Made by a program: the position numbers and the translations under genes | The notes under the pieces: model-generated | Told to the model about the DNA's origin: nothing | Seen by the model: only the letters and a program-made list of their open reading frames with translations | Databases searched by the model: none | Assembly: GCF_040371755.1 (NCBI RefSeq) | Contig: NZ_BAABWE010000002.1 | Span: 376,812 to 440,811 of the forward strand | From: Bermanella sp040371755 | GTDB lineage: Bacteria; Pseudomonadota; Gammaproteobacteria; Pseudomonadales; Oceanobacteraceae | DNA: 64,000 bases | Reading direction: 5' to 3' | In this document: piece after piece, positions 8,698-18,491 of the stretch | Numbering within the stretch: the first letter of the stretch is position 1 | Layout of the letters: each line of letters begins with the position of its first letter

Positions 8698-9546
8698 ATG
8701 AACGAAGACCGACCGAGAAACTCTCTTTTTAGCTGGTTAGAAAGCCTACGTATATTTTCCGGCGACCCTAAAAGTCGAAATGAGATCAAACACATTCTTC
8801 GTGAAGCCGAAGAGCGCCAGCTAGTGGACAGCGATGCCCTTTCCATCATGGAAGGTGCCATTCAAGTGGCTGACATGCAAGTACGCGAGATCATGATTCC
8901 TCGCTCACAAATGGTCTGTGTGAAATCCGATCAAAAACCCAAAGAATTTCTACCCCTTGTCATCGAAAGTGCCCACTCCCGTTTTCCGGTACTTGGGGAA
9001 AATGACGACGAAGTATTGGGTATATTATTAGCCAAAGACTTACTGAACTTGGTATTAAAGCAAGACACCGATTATTTCCGCATCAAAGAAATTCTACGCC
9101 CAGTGACGTTTGTCCCTGAAAGCAAACGTCTAAATGTATTACTTAAAGAATTCCGTGCCACCCGTAACCATATGGCCATTGTCATTGATGAGTATGGCGG
9201 TATCGCCGGACTTGTCACAATTGAAGACGTATTAGAACAAATTGTTGGCGACATTGAAGACGAGCACGATTTCGACGAAGAAGACAGCTTCATCAAGCAA
9301 GTGGATGACGAAACCTTCATGGTAAAAGCCCTTACCTCCATACAAGATTTTAATGACGCGTTTGATACCAAGTTTGAAGACTTCGAGTTTGATACCATAG
9401 GTGGCATTGTAACGGGGAAATTTGGCCGCCTACCAGATTGCGACGAAAGTATTCTTATTGATCAATATGAATTTAAAGTGGTCAACGGAAATAGTCGTCA
9501 GATTCACTTACTGCAAGTTACTAAATCCAAACTAAAAGAAGAATAA
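8698..9546 (+). CDS. ybeX: CorC/HlyC-family transporter accessory protein YbeX
   Basis: A 282-residue CBS-domain protein linked to magnesium and cobalt efflux and, in E. coli, to ribosome homeostasis. After a short N-terminus it has two CBS domains (MIPRSQMVCV near residue 60 and HMAIVIDEYGGIAGLVTIEDVLEQIVGDI near 170), then the C-terminal CorC_HlyC domain. There are no membrane segments, so it is the short soluble type rather than a DUF21 membrane protein. The ATG at 8698 lies just after the ybeY stop, and the genes are cotranscribed. Confidence 0.93.
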   Translation: MNEDRPRNSLFSWLESLRIFSGDPKSRNEIKHILREAEERQLVDSDALSIMEGAIQVADMQVREIMIPRSQMVCVKSDQKPKEFLPLVIESAHSRFPVLGENDDEVLGILLAKDLLNLVLKQDTDYFRIKEILRPVTFVPESKRLNVLLKEFRATRNHMAIVIDEYGGIAGLVTIEDVLEQIVGDIEDEHDFDEEDSFIKQVDDETFMVKALTSIQDFNDAFDTKFEDFEFDTIGGIVTGKFGRLPDCDESILIDQYEFKVVNGNSRQIHLLQVTKSKLKEE

Positions 9547-9551
9547 ACCAT

Positions 9552-11102
9552 ATGGGTTTCACCACCACTTGGATAAAACGGCCTGGTTACCTAGGCCATT
9601 TTTTTGCCCTTTTTTGTGGGGCTATGCTGCCGTTCAGCTTTGCACCTTATCATTTATGGCCACTACAGGTTTTATCCATTGCGGCTTTATTCTTATCATT
9701 AAAAGAGCTGACGCCAAAACAAGCGTTATGGCGTGGCTGGTGGTACGGGTTAGGTGTTTACGCATCAGGTGTCAGCTGGGTGTATGTGAGCATTCATGTT
9801 TTCACCAATACACCTGCGCCGTTAGCGTTTACCATGACCCTCTTATTTGTGGCGAGCCTTGCTTGGTTTTTTGCCCTGATGGCATTCAGTTTTCAAAAAT
9901 GGTTTAGCAAACACCGCTTCACAGTTTTAAGCTTTGCCGCAATTTGGTTGCTCTTTGAGTGGTCTCGTAGCTGGATGCTGGGGGGCTTTCCTTGGTTATA
10001 CCTAGGAGATGGCCACATTAGCACTTGGCTTGCTGGTTTTGCTCCGGTTTTTGGGGTTTACAGCATTGGATTCATCATCGTATTAAGTGCTGGGCTACTG
10101 CTCAATTGGCAATGGAAAACACGGTTAAAATCTGGCGTAGCCCTACTTATTAGCCCTTGGCTGATAGGCTTTGGCTTTAGTCAAATCAGCTGGACCGGCG
10201 TCACTGAAAATGGCGAGATTAATGTCGTGGCGATACAGGGAAATATCCCTCAGGATCGAAAATGGCTACCCAGTGAAATATACCCAACCTTAGAAAAATA
10301 TCGGGTTGCCAGTGAAGCTCATCGTGAAGCAAACTTGATATTGTGGCCAGAAACCGCGATTACAGTGCTGCATCACCAAGTACAAGAATATTTAGAATAC
10401 CTAGACGATGAAGGAAAACAGCACGATACCAGCATCATTACCGGTATCCCCTACCAGCAAGGTACTAAAGAAGATTACCCAGGAGCATATCACAATAGTG
10501 TTATTGCTCTGGGCAGTGCCAGTGGCTTATATCACAAACAAAAATTAGTGCCTTTTGGCGAGTTCATGCCGATCCCTGATAGCTGGCACGGGTTACTGAG
10601 TTTTTTCAATATCCCCATGAATGACTTTCGCCCAGGCAAAACCCATCAAGCTCAATTACAGGTGAGCAGCCAGACCCTTCAATATGGCATTGCTCCCTAC
10701 ATTTGTTATGACATCGTCTATCCAGATCATGTGGCTAGCTATGCAAAAGATGCAGGCATATTAATCACCATCAGCAATGACGCGTGGTTTGGACACAGTA
10801 TTGGCCCACTACAGCATTTTGATATTGCACGCATGCGTGCTTTAGAGAATGGTCGCTATTTACTACGCAGCACCAACACAGGTATTACCGCGTTAGTTGA
10901 TCACAAAGGACAAGTGGTTAATCAATTACCACAATTTGAATACGGCGTTCTTGAAGCTAAAGCACAGATTATGGAAGGCAATACCCCCTTTAATATTTGG
11001 GGAAGCTGGCCCATGTTAGTGTTAAGCGTATTGAGTTTATTGTTAATTCGCTTACACGCTTCACAATATTGGCCAACCCGTCATAGCCAGCACCCATCAT
11101 AA
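9552..11102 (+). CDS. lnt: apolipoprotein N-acyltransferase
   Basis: This inner-membrane enzyme performs the last step of lipoprotein maturation, adding a third acyl chain to the N-terminal cysteine. The N-terminal 200 residues hold several membrane helices, followed by a periplasmic nitrilase-like domain with the Glu-Lys-Cys triad: WPETAI, KQKLVPFGEFMP and YICYDIVYP. A last membrane helix lies near the C-terminus. At 516 residues it is of normal length. It starts 6 bases after ybeX and ends the operon before a strong terminator. Its substrates would include the many lipoproteins encoded in this window. Confidence 0.95.
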   Translation: MGFTTTWIKRPGYLGHFFALFCGAMLPFSFAPYHLWPLQVLSIAALFLSLKELTPKQALWRGWWYGLGVYASGVSWVYVSIHVFTNTPAPLAFTMTLLFVASLAWFFALMAFSFQKWFSKHRFTVLSFAAIWLLFEWSRSWMLGGFPWLYLGDGHISTWLAGFAPVFGVYSIGFIIVLSAGLLLNWQWKTRLKSGVALLISPWLIGFGFSQISWTGVTENGEINVVAIQGNIPQDRKWLPSEIYPTLEKYRVASEAHREANLILWPETAITVLHHQVQEYLEYLDDEGKQHDTSIITGIPYQQGTKEDYPGAYHNSVIALGSASGLYHKQKLVPFGEFMPIPDSWHGLLSFFNIPMNDFRPGKTHQAQLQVSSQTLQYGIAPYICYDIVYPDHVASYAKDAGILITISNDAWFGHSIGPLQHFDIARMRALENGRYLLRSTNTGITALVDHKGQVVNQLPQFEYGVLEAKAQIMEGNTPFNIWGSWPMLVLSVLSLLLIRLHASQYWPTRHSQHPS

Positions 11103-11107
11103 CAAAC

Positions 11108-11138
11108 AAAAAAGCCACGACTAAAGCGTGGCTGTTTT
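11108..11138. terminator. bidirectional terminator between lnt and the convergent gene
   Basis: The hairpin GCCACG-ACTAAAG-CGTGGC is flanked by an A-run on the left and TGTTTTGTT on the right, so it can end transcription from both the lnt operon and the minus-strand gene at 11156. Confidence 0.8.
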
Positions 11139-11155
11139 GTTGTACTTATCCAATA

Positions 11156-11521
11156 TTACGCGAGCGCTAAACGAACAATTTCGTTTTGATTATGTAAGGC
11201 ATCTAATTTAGATGGAAAAAGCTGAATATCATTTGGAGTGATTAAAATGGCTTTTTCATCCATTAAACCAACAAAACCTGCGCTGTATTCACTTACAAAA
11301 CCTTGAGCTTCAAGTTGCAAACCTTCTTTTTGCGGAATATCAACCAAAGCTTTTAAGCCATTGCCCAAAGGGTCGGCAATGGATTGGGTATCTTTATAAA
11401 GTGCCATAACAAAAGCTTGTAACACTAAAACAAAGCCATTACGAAACGTTAGTTGCTGTGTATCGTTATCCGCTAGGTATTCACAACGGATGATAATATC
11501 GGAACTGCCTTCAATAACCAT
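11156..11521 (-). CDS. uncharacterised protein
   Basis: A 121-residue protein I do not recognise. It has no signal peptide and looks like a compact alpha/beta protein: strands such as IIIRCEYLAD and GFVLVLQAFVMALY alternate with acidic loops. AGGT lies about 8 bases before the ATG. It stands 25 bases downstream of the cytochrome gene on the same strand and could be cotranscribed with it, but there is no functional clue. Confidence 0.65.
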   Translation of the reverse strand: MVIEGSSDIIIRCEYLADNDTQQLTFRNGFVLVLQAFVMALYKDTQSIADPLGNGLKALVDIPQKEGLQLEAQGFVSEYSAGFVGLMDEKAILITPNDIQLFPSKLDALHNQNEIVRLALA

Positions 11522-11546
11522 ATAACTACCTGCTCAACCGTCAAAG

Positions 11547-12170
11547 TCACATACTAGATATGTAACGGGCCAAGTGATCAATATCACTTTGCTTAATGCT
11601 TTTCATCACATTAAACATTGGAGAACTGGCACGTTTAGATTTACCACTTTTAAAATCAGTTAAGGTTTTAATCACAAATTCTTTATTTTGCCCTGCCAAA
11701 CGCGGCAACTCTTTATCGCCTAAGCCATTCGCACCATGACACGTTACGCAAATACCATTATAAACCGATTTACCATGTTCAGTGTTCCCAGCATCTGATT
11801 TAGGTATGACACTTTGCGCTGAAAAGTATAAAGCCATTTCAATTTTTTCTTGAATGGAAATAGACTTAGATAACTGCTCCATTACATAGTTTTTACGCTC
11901 GCCAGCAGCAAACAAAGAGAACTGTTTTAGTAAGTATTCAGGGTTTTGGCCAGCAAGATTTGGTATCTCTGGCTTTACACTATTACCATCTTTACCGTGG
12001 CAATAGCCACACAACATGGAACGGTCTTTACCGTCTTCCAATGCAATCAAATAATCCACCTGATTGGCTTTTACACGCTCTAGCTGCTGAATTGCATCAG
12101 CCAATTCTTCTGCCCACAATGAAGATGCGCTCAAACCAAAGATGAGACAAAAACACCAATTCCTGACCAT
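11547..12170 (-). CDS. periplasmic dihaem cytochrome c (c4-like)
   Basis: A secreted electron carrier. A signal peptide ends near LWAEE (residue 20). Two c-type haem sites are visible, CGYCH at residues 54-58 and CVTCH at 141-145, each followed by the GxxG-x-P-x-L-A-G-Q-N pattern (PNLAGQN, PRLAGQN). This duplicated layout is typical of cytochrome c4 and related class I dihaem proteins. Candidate methionine ligands are M97 and the Met in SSPMFNVM. The mature size of about 185 residues fits c4. Its redox partners are not encoded beside it; a role between the bc1 complex and an oxidase is inferred from the family. Confidence 0.88.
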   Translation of the reverse strand: MVRNWCFCLIFGLSASSLWAEELADAIQQLERVKANQVDYLIALEDGKDRSMLCGYCHGKDGNSVKPEIPNLAGQNPEYLLKQFSLFAAGERKNYVMEQLSKSISIQEKIEMALYFSAQSVIPKSDAGNTEHGKSVYNGICVTCHGANGLGDKELPRLAGQNKEFVIKTLTDFKSGKSKRASSPMFNVMKSIKQSDIDHLARYISSM

Positions 12171-12372
12171 GCTGCCTACCTTTTATGAAAAAGCATGCAC
12201 ATTACTGAGCAAACGTTCCAATTTCAATAGCCACAGACAACATAACCATCACTAAATTTGAAAAACACTCATTCACACGGACCTAGATCAGTAATTACGC
12301 CTTAAATAAGTGCGTTGGCACTGAATAAACTCCCTGACATCCCACATAGCCTTTTTTTTACTTTCCTTTAGG

Positions 12373-12401
12373 CAAAAAAAAGCACCACATATGTGATGCT
12401 T
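12373..12401 (-). terminator. terminator of the large lipoprotein gene
   Basis: Read on the minus strand, the near-palindrome AAGCATCACATATGTGGTGC is followed by a run of at least seven T. It lies 22 bases past the stop of the minus-strand gene at 12423. Confidence 0.75.
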
Positions 12402-12422
12402 AAAAATTCAAAAAATAGCTAA

Positions 12423-14957
12423 TTATTCAACAAGCTCACCATCAACCACCGTAGGCGGCTCATCGCTAATATCAGGCATAGCACCAATACCAAAAACATC
12501 CCCAGTAATTTCAGTTGGGACACTTTGACTCGGCGCATCCAATGGAAGGCTTGAGCAGTTAGCTGAATCAACCACTGCCATGCGCTGCTCCACATCATTC
12601 GCTTTGATAATGTACTGGTCAGAAGCACCTAAAATAGTGCCATCTTTAAGGTTAATCACCGGCCCCCAGCGGCCTTCGCTGCCTTCTTCAAACGGCAAGC
12701 CCCATAACTGACCCTTACCACCGTATTCGAGTAAGAACACTTTACCATCTTGGCTTGCATCCCCATTGCGATCATTGGCGGTAGCATGGGTATATTTAAT
12801 GGTGATAGGAGGATCAAACGACACCACATCACTGCTGCCATCAATCAGTACCATTTGTTGCTGCCAAGGCTCTAAGCCCGTTTCCCATTGGTAGAATTCC
12901 ACCACATCCCCTGCCTCTATGGCAGCGTATAAATCACCAGCAGTTGTGATCGTTTCAGCCGTAGCAACCGAACTGGAAATCATAGGTCCAGAATTTAATC
13001 CCCAGCTCCAATGTTGCGAGCTTTCCACATCCGATTTGGTCACAGAAGACGCATAGCCAACCGCCACACTGGATAATTTCAAGGTCAAGTCAGCTTGCGC
13101 AAAGGTGTAATCCTGAGCGGCAGAGTAACTATTGCTAACAAAGACATCTTCTTGGTTCGCAGAGCCACTTACATCCGCTGCAACTAAGTCCGCATCTAAG
13201 CAGCGGTCAAAGCACTTAAGCGTCACTGACGTTGTGCCATCAAATAACTCTCCTGTGGCAGTCTCGCCACCATTCACAAAGTTACGAGTAAAGAAACGAA
13301 TGGCCGAAGCATCAGCAAGATAGCGCACATTACCCCCTAGTTGGCGGGACCACATGTTAAGCACTATATTGCTGTTCAAAGGCACTGCCACGGCAGGATT
13401 AACGGCTGTGATTTGCTCACCATTTTCGGTAAAGGTACGAACACCCGTCACTTCAAAACCGTCATTGGTGCTGTTTGCCTCAAGCATGACTTCAAAGCCA
13501 TCATTGGTATCGGCATCCCCGTTAAAGTCCGTAGCGGCACTTAATAGGTAGGTATCCCCTTCATAGATCCACGTTGAAAACGTTACGCCATCTAATGTAG
13601 AAAGGTTCAACGATTCCACCGTGTTTTTCACCAGACGCCCCGGCGCTACTTTTACCGTAAAGTTATCACCGACCGTATCGTCAAACGTGGCCTGTTGCAC
13701 AGTTTCACCGTCGGCGAAACTTTGGCCATCTTCTCGCCAAGAGCCCCAATAGCCGATGTGGCCCCAGCTTTCAAAGCCATCCGAGTCCGCACCATCTCCC
13801 GCTCCATTACCGTCTACTTTGATTTGCATGCCAGAGTTAACATCGACCGCACTGCCATCGGCTTTGTTATAGATGGAATAGTTCCACACCACATTGTTAA
13901 AACTATCCCGTGCGAGACAAACTTCATCATCGAAGGTTTCAGCATCAATTGCAGCAAAGGTAGATGCTTTCGCCATGTGTACATGATCACTATTCACCGC
14001 TAAGGCAAAGGCACCGCTGCGTTCAGCCACAACATCACCACCCGAACTAGGCGCACACTCTCGGCCTGTACGCGCCAAACCGGTTTCGGTAGCTTCGTCG
14101 TAATCCACAGACGCACTGGTGATACAGGTGTAATCCGTACCTTGTTCATTTTGGTTATCTTCTTGATACAAGGTAAAACTGGCGCCACCATCGGTGGACT
14201 CGGAGGAGGTTACCTCACCAAAACCTTGGTTATCATCCTCAGTGGCCGAAATACTAGGCAGCAAACCGTAGGTTAACGTGAACTCACCAAATGGGTTGGC
14301 CTCGGTGGGAGTTTTACGAACTTCACCACGTATCTTGATGCCAGTTGGACCTCCGCCCTCGCCGGATTGACCCGCGTAATCCTCTACCCAACCATGATAG
14401 ATCAACGGGTCACTGGAAGATTCTTGAGAGCTGTTGCCTACAATCGTGACAAACTGCTGAGCCTGCTCACCACCCCCTTGATCGTCACCACCACCTTGGC
14501 CGCCCTTGTCTTCAAAGCAACGGCTGGCGTCATTCCAACTGATATAATCCCCCTCTCCCACCATTACCAGCGGTTGAGATTGATTGGTAAAACACAATAA
14601 ACTGTCAATAAAGCTAATAGGCTCTACTGCATCAAGCCAAACGTACACATTTTGTTTGGCTGACACATAGTCACTGTCCGCTGATAACGTGGATGTATCA
14701 AATACCGCCTTAGCATCAATCGAGCGAGACGCTACAAAATTAGAAGAGGCACTAGACGATTCATCTTGTGCTGACACCAGTGACATTTGCTCCGGTAAAG
14801 CTGTTGTACCAGAAATACTGACGGTAGGAGTCGTCCCCGTCGTCCCCCCGCCGGACCCTGTTCCCGAAGCCGAATCACTATCTGAACTACTTGAGTCAAA
14901 ACATGCAGGTAAAAGGGCTATGGACCCCATTACTGCCACCAAGGAAAGCGTTTTCAT
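12423..14957 (-). CDS. large lipoprotein of unknown function (844 residues)
   Basis: The N-terminus is a lipoprotein signal with lipobox LPAC (Cys about residue 19), followed by a low-complexity Ser/Asp/Gly/Thr linker of about 30 residues (SSSSDSDSASGTGSGGGTTG), typical of surface-anchored proteins. The body is acidic, rich in Asp, Asn, Gly and Thr, with few Lys, and seems all-beta. A second Gly-rich patch (GGQGGGDDQGGG) is near residue 155, and Asp/Asn-rich turns (FNGDADTNDGFEV, TANDRNGDASQDG) resemble calcium-binding loops. Several cysteine pairs could form disulphides. AGAGGT precedes the ATG. It lies alone between the cytochrome gene and leuS. It may be an exported surface or substrate-binding protein, but I recognise no known domain. 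Confidence 0.8.
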   Translation of the reverse strand: MKTLSLVAVMGSIALLPACFDSSSSDSDSASGTGSGGGTTGTTPTVSISGTTALPEQMSLVSAQDESSSASSNFVASRSIDAKAVFDTSTLSADSDYVSAKQNVYVWLDAVEPISFIDSLLCFTNQSQPLVMVGEGDYISWNDASRCFEDKGGQGGGDDQGGGEQAQQFVTIVGNSSQESSSDPLIYHGWVEDYAGQSGEGGGPTGIKIRGEVRKTPTEANPFGEFTLTYGLLPSISATEDDNQGFGEVTSSESTDGGASFTLYQEDNQNEQGTDYTCITSASVDYDEATETGLARTGRECAPSSGGDVVAERSGAFALAVNSDHVHMAKASTFAAIDAETFDDEVCLARDSFNNVVWNYSIYNKADGSAVDVNSGMQIKVDGNGAGDGADSDGFESWGHIGYWGSWREDGQSFADGETVQQATFDDTVGDNFTVKVAPGRLVKNTVESLNLSTLDGVTFSTWIYEGDTYLLSAATDFNGDADTNDGFEVMLEANSTNDGFEVTGVRTFTENGEQITAVNPAVAVPLNSNIVLNMWSRQLGGNVRYLADASAIRFFTRNFVNGGETATGELFDGTTSVTLKCFDRCLDADLVAADVSGSANQEDVFVSNSYSAAQDYTFAQADLTLKLSSVAVGYASSVTKSDVESSQHWSWGLNSGPMISSSVATAETITTAGDLYAAIEAGDVVEFYQWETGLEPWQQQMVLIDGSSDVVSFDPPITIKYTHATANDRNGDASQDGKVFLLEYGGKGQLWGLPFEEGSEGRWGPVINLKDGTILGASDQYIIKANDVEQRMAVVDSANCSSLPLDAPSQSVPTEITGDVFGIGAMPDISDEPPTVVDGELVE

Positions 14958-15197
14958 AAAGACCTCTATTGTCTAAGGAGTACTTAAACCATAGACGGGA
15001 ATTTAGAAAGCCACCCTACCAATTGTTCATAATTTGACCTGACCCCATAGATTTTTTTACTTCTAAAAAAGACATAATAAGAGCATTAGACTATTGACAG
15101 GAGGGTGGATATTTCAGCTAGCAAACCTGTGCTATTGCCCTTGTGTAGGGTATGATACTGGCCTTTATTTATTCAGCGAATCTACCAGATCGGTCCT

Positions 15198-17771
15198 ATG
15201 CAAGAGCAATATATTCCTAGCGAAATCGAATCCTCCGTTCAGCAATTTTGGGCTGAAAACAAAGTTTTCAAAGCGGTTGTAGACAGCAACCGTGAAAAAT
15301 TCTACTGCCTGTCAATGTTTCCGTATCCATCTGGCCGCCTGCATATGGGCCACGTACGTAACTACACCATTGGCGATGTGATCTCACGTTACCAACGCAT
15401 GCAGGGTAAAAACGTGATGCAGCCAATGGGCTGGGACGCGTTTGGCCTGCCTGCTGAAAATGCCGCTATTAAGAACAAAACCGCACCGGGCAAATGGACC
15501 GACGAAAACATCGCCTACATGAAAGGCCAATTAAACACTTTAGGTTTTGGTTACGACTGGGACCGCGAATTAGCCACCTGTAAGCCTGAGTATTACCGTT
15601 GGGAGCAATGGTTCTTCACCAAACTTGTGGAAAAGGGTTTAGCTTATAAAAAGGTCTCTGCGGTTAACTGGTGCCCTAACGACCAAACCGTACTAGCAAA
15701 CGAGCAAGTTATCGACAATTGCTGCTGGCGCTGTGACACCCCAATCGAGCGTAAAGAAATTCCACAATGGTTTATCCGTATCACCGATTACGCCGAAGAA
15801 CTTCTAAACGATCTAGACCAACTAGACGAATGGCCAGAAAAAGTAAAAGCCATGCAGCGTAACTGGATTGGTAAAAGCCAAGGGGTTGAAATGCAGTTTG
15901 GCCTTAAAGGCTCTGATGACACCCTAGATATCTACACCACACGCCCTGATACCGTCATGGGTGTCAGCTATCTAGCCGTAGCCGCAGGCCATCCTCTGGC
16001 CATAGAAGCGGCTCAAGGTAATGACGAACTCACCGCCTTTTTAGAAGAGTGCAAACTAGGCGGCACCGCAGAAGCCGACATCGCCACCATGGAGAAAAAA
16101 GGCTGTGCAACAGGTCGCACCGCCATTCACCCAATCTCAGGCAAAGAAGTCCCTGTATGGGTGGCTAACTTTGTTTTAATGGGGTATGGCACTGGTGCGG
16201 TCATGGCTGTACCGGCCCACGACCAACGTGATTTTGAATTTGCGCAAAAATACGGCCTTGAGATTAATCAGGTTATAGAAGCGCCAAGTGATTTTGATAT
16301 TTCAAAAGAAGCCTTTACTGAAAAAGGTAAGCTGATTAATTCAGGTGAATTCGACGGATTAACCTCAGCCAAAGCGTTTAAAGCCATCGCTTACAAGTTG
16401 TCGCAATTAGGCAAAGGCAACACCAAAACCAATTATCGATTAACCGATTGGGGCGTGAGCCGTCAGCGTTACTGGGGGACCCCAGTGCCGATGATCAACA
16501 AGCAAAACGGCGAGCAAGTCACTGCACCGGAAGACATGCTTCCTATTGTTCTGCCAACCGATGTGGTTATGGATGGGGTCAACAGCCCAATTAAAAACAA
16601 TCCAGAATTTGAGAACATTGAATTTGGTGGCGAGCAAGCTTTCCGTGAAACCGACACCTTCGATACCTTCATGGAATCCTCTTGGTATTACGCCCGTTAC
16701 TGCTCACCCACCGATGACATGCACATGGTGAACCCAGAAGAAGCCAACTACTGGCTACCTGTGGATCAATACATCGGTGGTATCGAGCACGCTATTTTGC
16801 ACTTGCTATATGCACGCTTCTTCCACAAATTGTTACGTGATACTGGCCTTGTGAAAGGAGACGAGCCTTTCAAAAGTCTATTATGTCAAGGCATGGTATT
16901 AGCCGATGCCTTTAGCTACAACAATGAGAACGGCAGCAAAGAATGGGTTAACCCAACGGATGTAGAAGCCGAGCGTGACGAAAAAGGTCGTTTAGTAAAA
17001 GCCAAATTTGAAGGCAAAGAGCTAAACCACGAAGGCATGATTAAAATGTCTAAGTCGAAAAACAACGGTGTGGACCCACAAGAAGCCATCGATATTTACG
17101 GTGCTGACGTAGTGCGCTTATACACCATGTTCGCTGCGCCCCCAGAGCAATCTTTAGAGTGGTCAAACGCTGGTGTACAAGGTGCGCAAAAATTCCTACA
17201 ACGTGTTTGGCGCTTAGCCTCTGAATTAATTAACGGTGGCGACATCGCTGCCATTAATACAGACAGCCTAAACGATGAACAAAAAGCGGCTCGCCGTAAG
17301 GTTCACGAAACCATTCAAAAAGTCAGTGACGATATTGCCCGTCGTAATGCATTTAACACCGCCATTGCTGCCGTCATGGAATTAACCAACACCTTACTAA
17401 AACTCAATAAAGATGATGCGCAAAACCGCGCTATCTTAAAAGAGGGTTTAGTGGCCATGGTGAAAATGTTAGCCCCAATTGCACCACATATGTGCCATGT
17501 ATTATGGCAAGAACTGGGCAACACAGACTTAGTGCTGGATGCGCCTTGGCCTGTGGTTGATGAAGCGGCCCTTGTGCGTGACAGCATTACCGTTGTCGTA
17601 CAGGTGAACGGTAAGGTACGCTGCAAGTTAGAAGTACCGGCCAACATCGATAAAGACAGTGCGATTGCCGCGGCAAAAGCGGATGCTAATGTGCAAAAAT
17701 TTATTGATGGCAAAACCGTACGTAAAGAAATTTACGTGCCGGGGAAACTTGTAAACATTGTTGCAAATTAA
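15198..17771 (+). CDS. leuS: leucyl-tRNA synthetase
   Basis: Class I aminoacyl-tRNA synthetase charging tRNA-Leu. It has 857 residues, as in gammaproteobacteria. The HIGH box is PSGRLHMGHVRNY near residue 45, the large editing domain lies about residues 220-420 (with TTRPDTVMGVSYLAVA), and the KMSKS loop is MIKMSKSKNNGVDP near residue 618. The C-terminal domain ends in a positively charged stretch. It is followed by lptE and holA, the order seen in E. coli, but here a 205-base repeat-containing gap separates leuS from lptE. The nadD gene that follows holA in E. coli is not in this position. Confidence 0.97.
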   Translation: MQEQYIPSEIESSVQQFWAENKVFKAVVDSNREKFYCLSMFPYPSGRLHMGHVRNYTIGDVISRYQRMQGKNVMQPMGWDAFGLPAENAAIKNKTAPGKWTDENIAYMKGQLNTLGFGYDWDRELATCKPEYYRWEQWFFTKLVEKGLAYKKVSAVNWCPNDQTVLANEQVIDNCCWRCDTPIERKEIPQWFIRITDYAEELLNDLDQLDEWPEKVKAMQRNWIGKSQGVEMQFGLKGSDDTLDIYTTRPDTVMGVSYLAVAAGHPLAIEAAQGNDELTAFLEECKLGGTAEADIATMEKKGCATGRTAIHPISGKEVPVWVANFVLMGYGTGAVMAVPAHDQRDFEFAQKYGLEINQVIEAPSDFDISKEAFTEKGKLINSGEFDGLTSAKAFKAIAYKLSQLGKGNTKTNYRLTDWGVSRQRYWGTPVPMINKQNGEQVTAPEDMLPIVLPTDVVMDGVNSPIKNNPEFENIEFGGEQAFRETDTFDTFMESSWYYARYCSPTDDMHMVNPEEANYWLPVDQYIGGIEHAILHLLYARFFHKLLRDTGLVKGDEPFKSLLCQGMVLADAFSYNNENGSKEWVNPTDVEAERDEKGRLVKAKFEGKELNHEGMIKMSKSKNNGVDPQEAIDIYGADVVRLYTMFAAPPEQSLEWSNAGVQGAQKFLQRVWRLASELINGGDIAAINTDSLNDEQKAARRKVHETIQKVSDDIARRNAFNTAIAAVMELTNTLLKLNKDDAQNRAILKEGLVAMVKMLAPIAPHMCHVLWQELGNTDLVLDAPWPVVDEAALVRDSITVVVQVNGKVRCKLEVPANIDKDSAIAAAKADANVQKFIDGKTVRKEIYVPGKLVNIVAN

Positions 17772-17953
17772 TGTGAGACGTTAGATATAAGATGGTTTCG
17801 AATCTTGCTTTCATCTCACATAACACATCTTTACAAGGGAAGTAGGATGGGTTAGCCGCGAGTATCACGAGGGACGTAACCCATCAATAAAATGAGAGAT
17901 GTAAGATGAATTCAGAACCCTCTTACTTCTCACATGACACAACTTTCACAAGG
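17771..17953. repeat. REP-like hairpin flanked by two copies of a 65-base repeat
   Basis: The leuS-lptE gap holds a nested repeat. In the middle (17842-17887), GATGGGTTA and TAACCCATC form an inverted repeat; a second copy of the element is at 37748. It is flanked by two diverged direct copies of a 60-70 base segment (17771-17839 and 17891-17953). Each begins with TGAGA and a GTTAGATATAAGATG-like core and ends with CTCACATRACACA, then CTTT and ACAAGG. Each flank can itself fold, since TGTGAGA pairs with TCTCACA in the left copy. No reading frame is present. Confidence 0.75.
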
Positions 17954-17976
17954 CAAAACAAAGAACGACAATAAAT

Positions 17977-18489
17977 ATGAATCAATTAGTTCTCAAACAT
18001 GTTTTCACCGCACTTTTACTTAGCTGCCTTGTTTCTGCCTGCGGCTGGCATTTGCGCGGACAAGTAGACGTTCCTGTGGCCTATCGCATTTTGGATTTAC
18101 AAGCCAATAAAGCCACCCCTCTAACGCAAAAATTATTGCGCCAATCTCTACTTAATAATGGAATTACGCTTTCCATTGATGCACCGTTTTCGCTTATCAT
18201 TACGAATGAGCAAAGTGATCGACGTACATTAGCCGTTACCAGCAATGCAAAAGCCAGTGAATATGAATTGATCGAAACACTCACGTTTAAAGTGATCAAT
18301 GCGCAACAAGATGCTCAAAGCGAAGACATAAGCGTAACCAGCTACCGTACATTGCAATACAATGCAGCAGCTGAAATTGGTAAAGCCCAAGAAGAAACAA
18401 ACCTGCGTCGCGAGATGAAACAAGCCAATACCTATAATGTTTTGCTGCGTTTAAAAGCCATAAAATTAAATCCAATACAGGCTGACTAA
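17977..18489 (+). CDS. lptE: LPS-assembly lipoprotein LptE
   Basis: Outer-membrane lipoprotein that forms the plug of the LptD/LptE translocon and delivers lipopolysaccharide to the cell surface. The lipobox is VSAC with Cys at about residue 22, followed by the family-typical GWHLRG. The 170-residue length and mixed alpha/beta pattern (SEYELIETLTFKVINA, SVTSYRTLQYN) fit the family. It is placed between leuS and holA, as in E. coli, and holA follows after two bases. Confidence 0.93.
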   Translation: MNQLVLKHVFTALLLSCLVSACGWHLRGQVDVPVAYRILDLQANKATPLTQKLLRQSLLNNGITLSIDAPFSLIITNEQSDRRTLAVTSNAKASEYELIETLTFKVINAQQDAQSEDISVTSYRTLQYNAAAEIGKAQEETNLRREMKQANTYNVLLRLKAIKLNPIQAD

Positions 18490-18491
18490 TT

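Noticed and set aside
11103..15197. Genomic island between lnt and leuS
   Set aside because: There are no mobility genes, tRNA or direct repeats at the edges, and base composition is similar to the neighbouring genes. Simple gene-order variation is enough.
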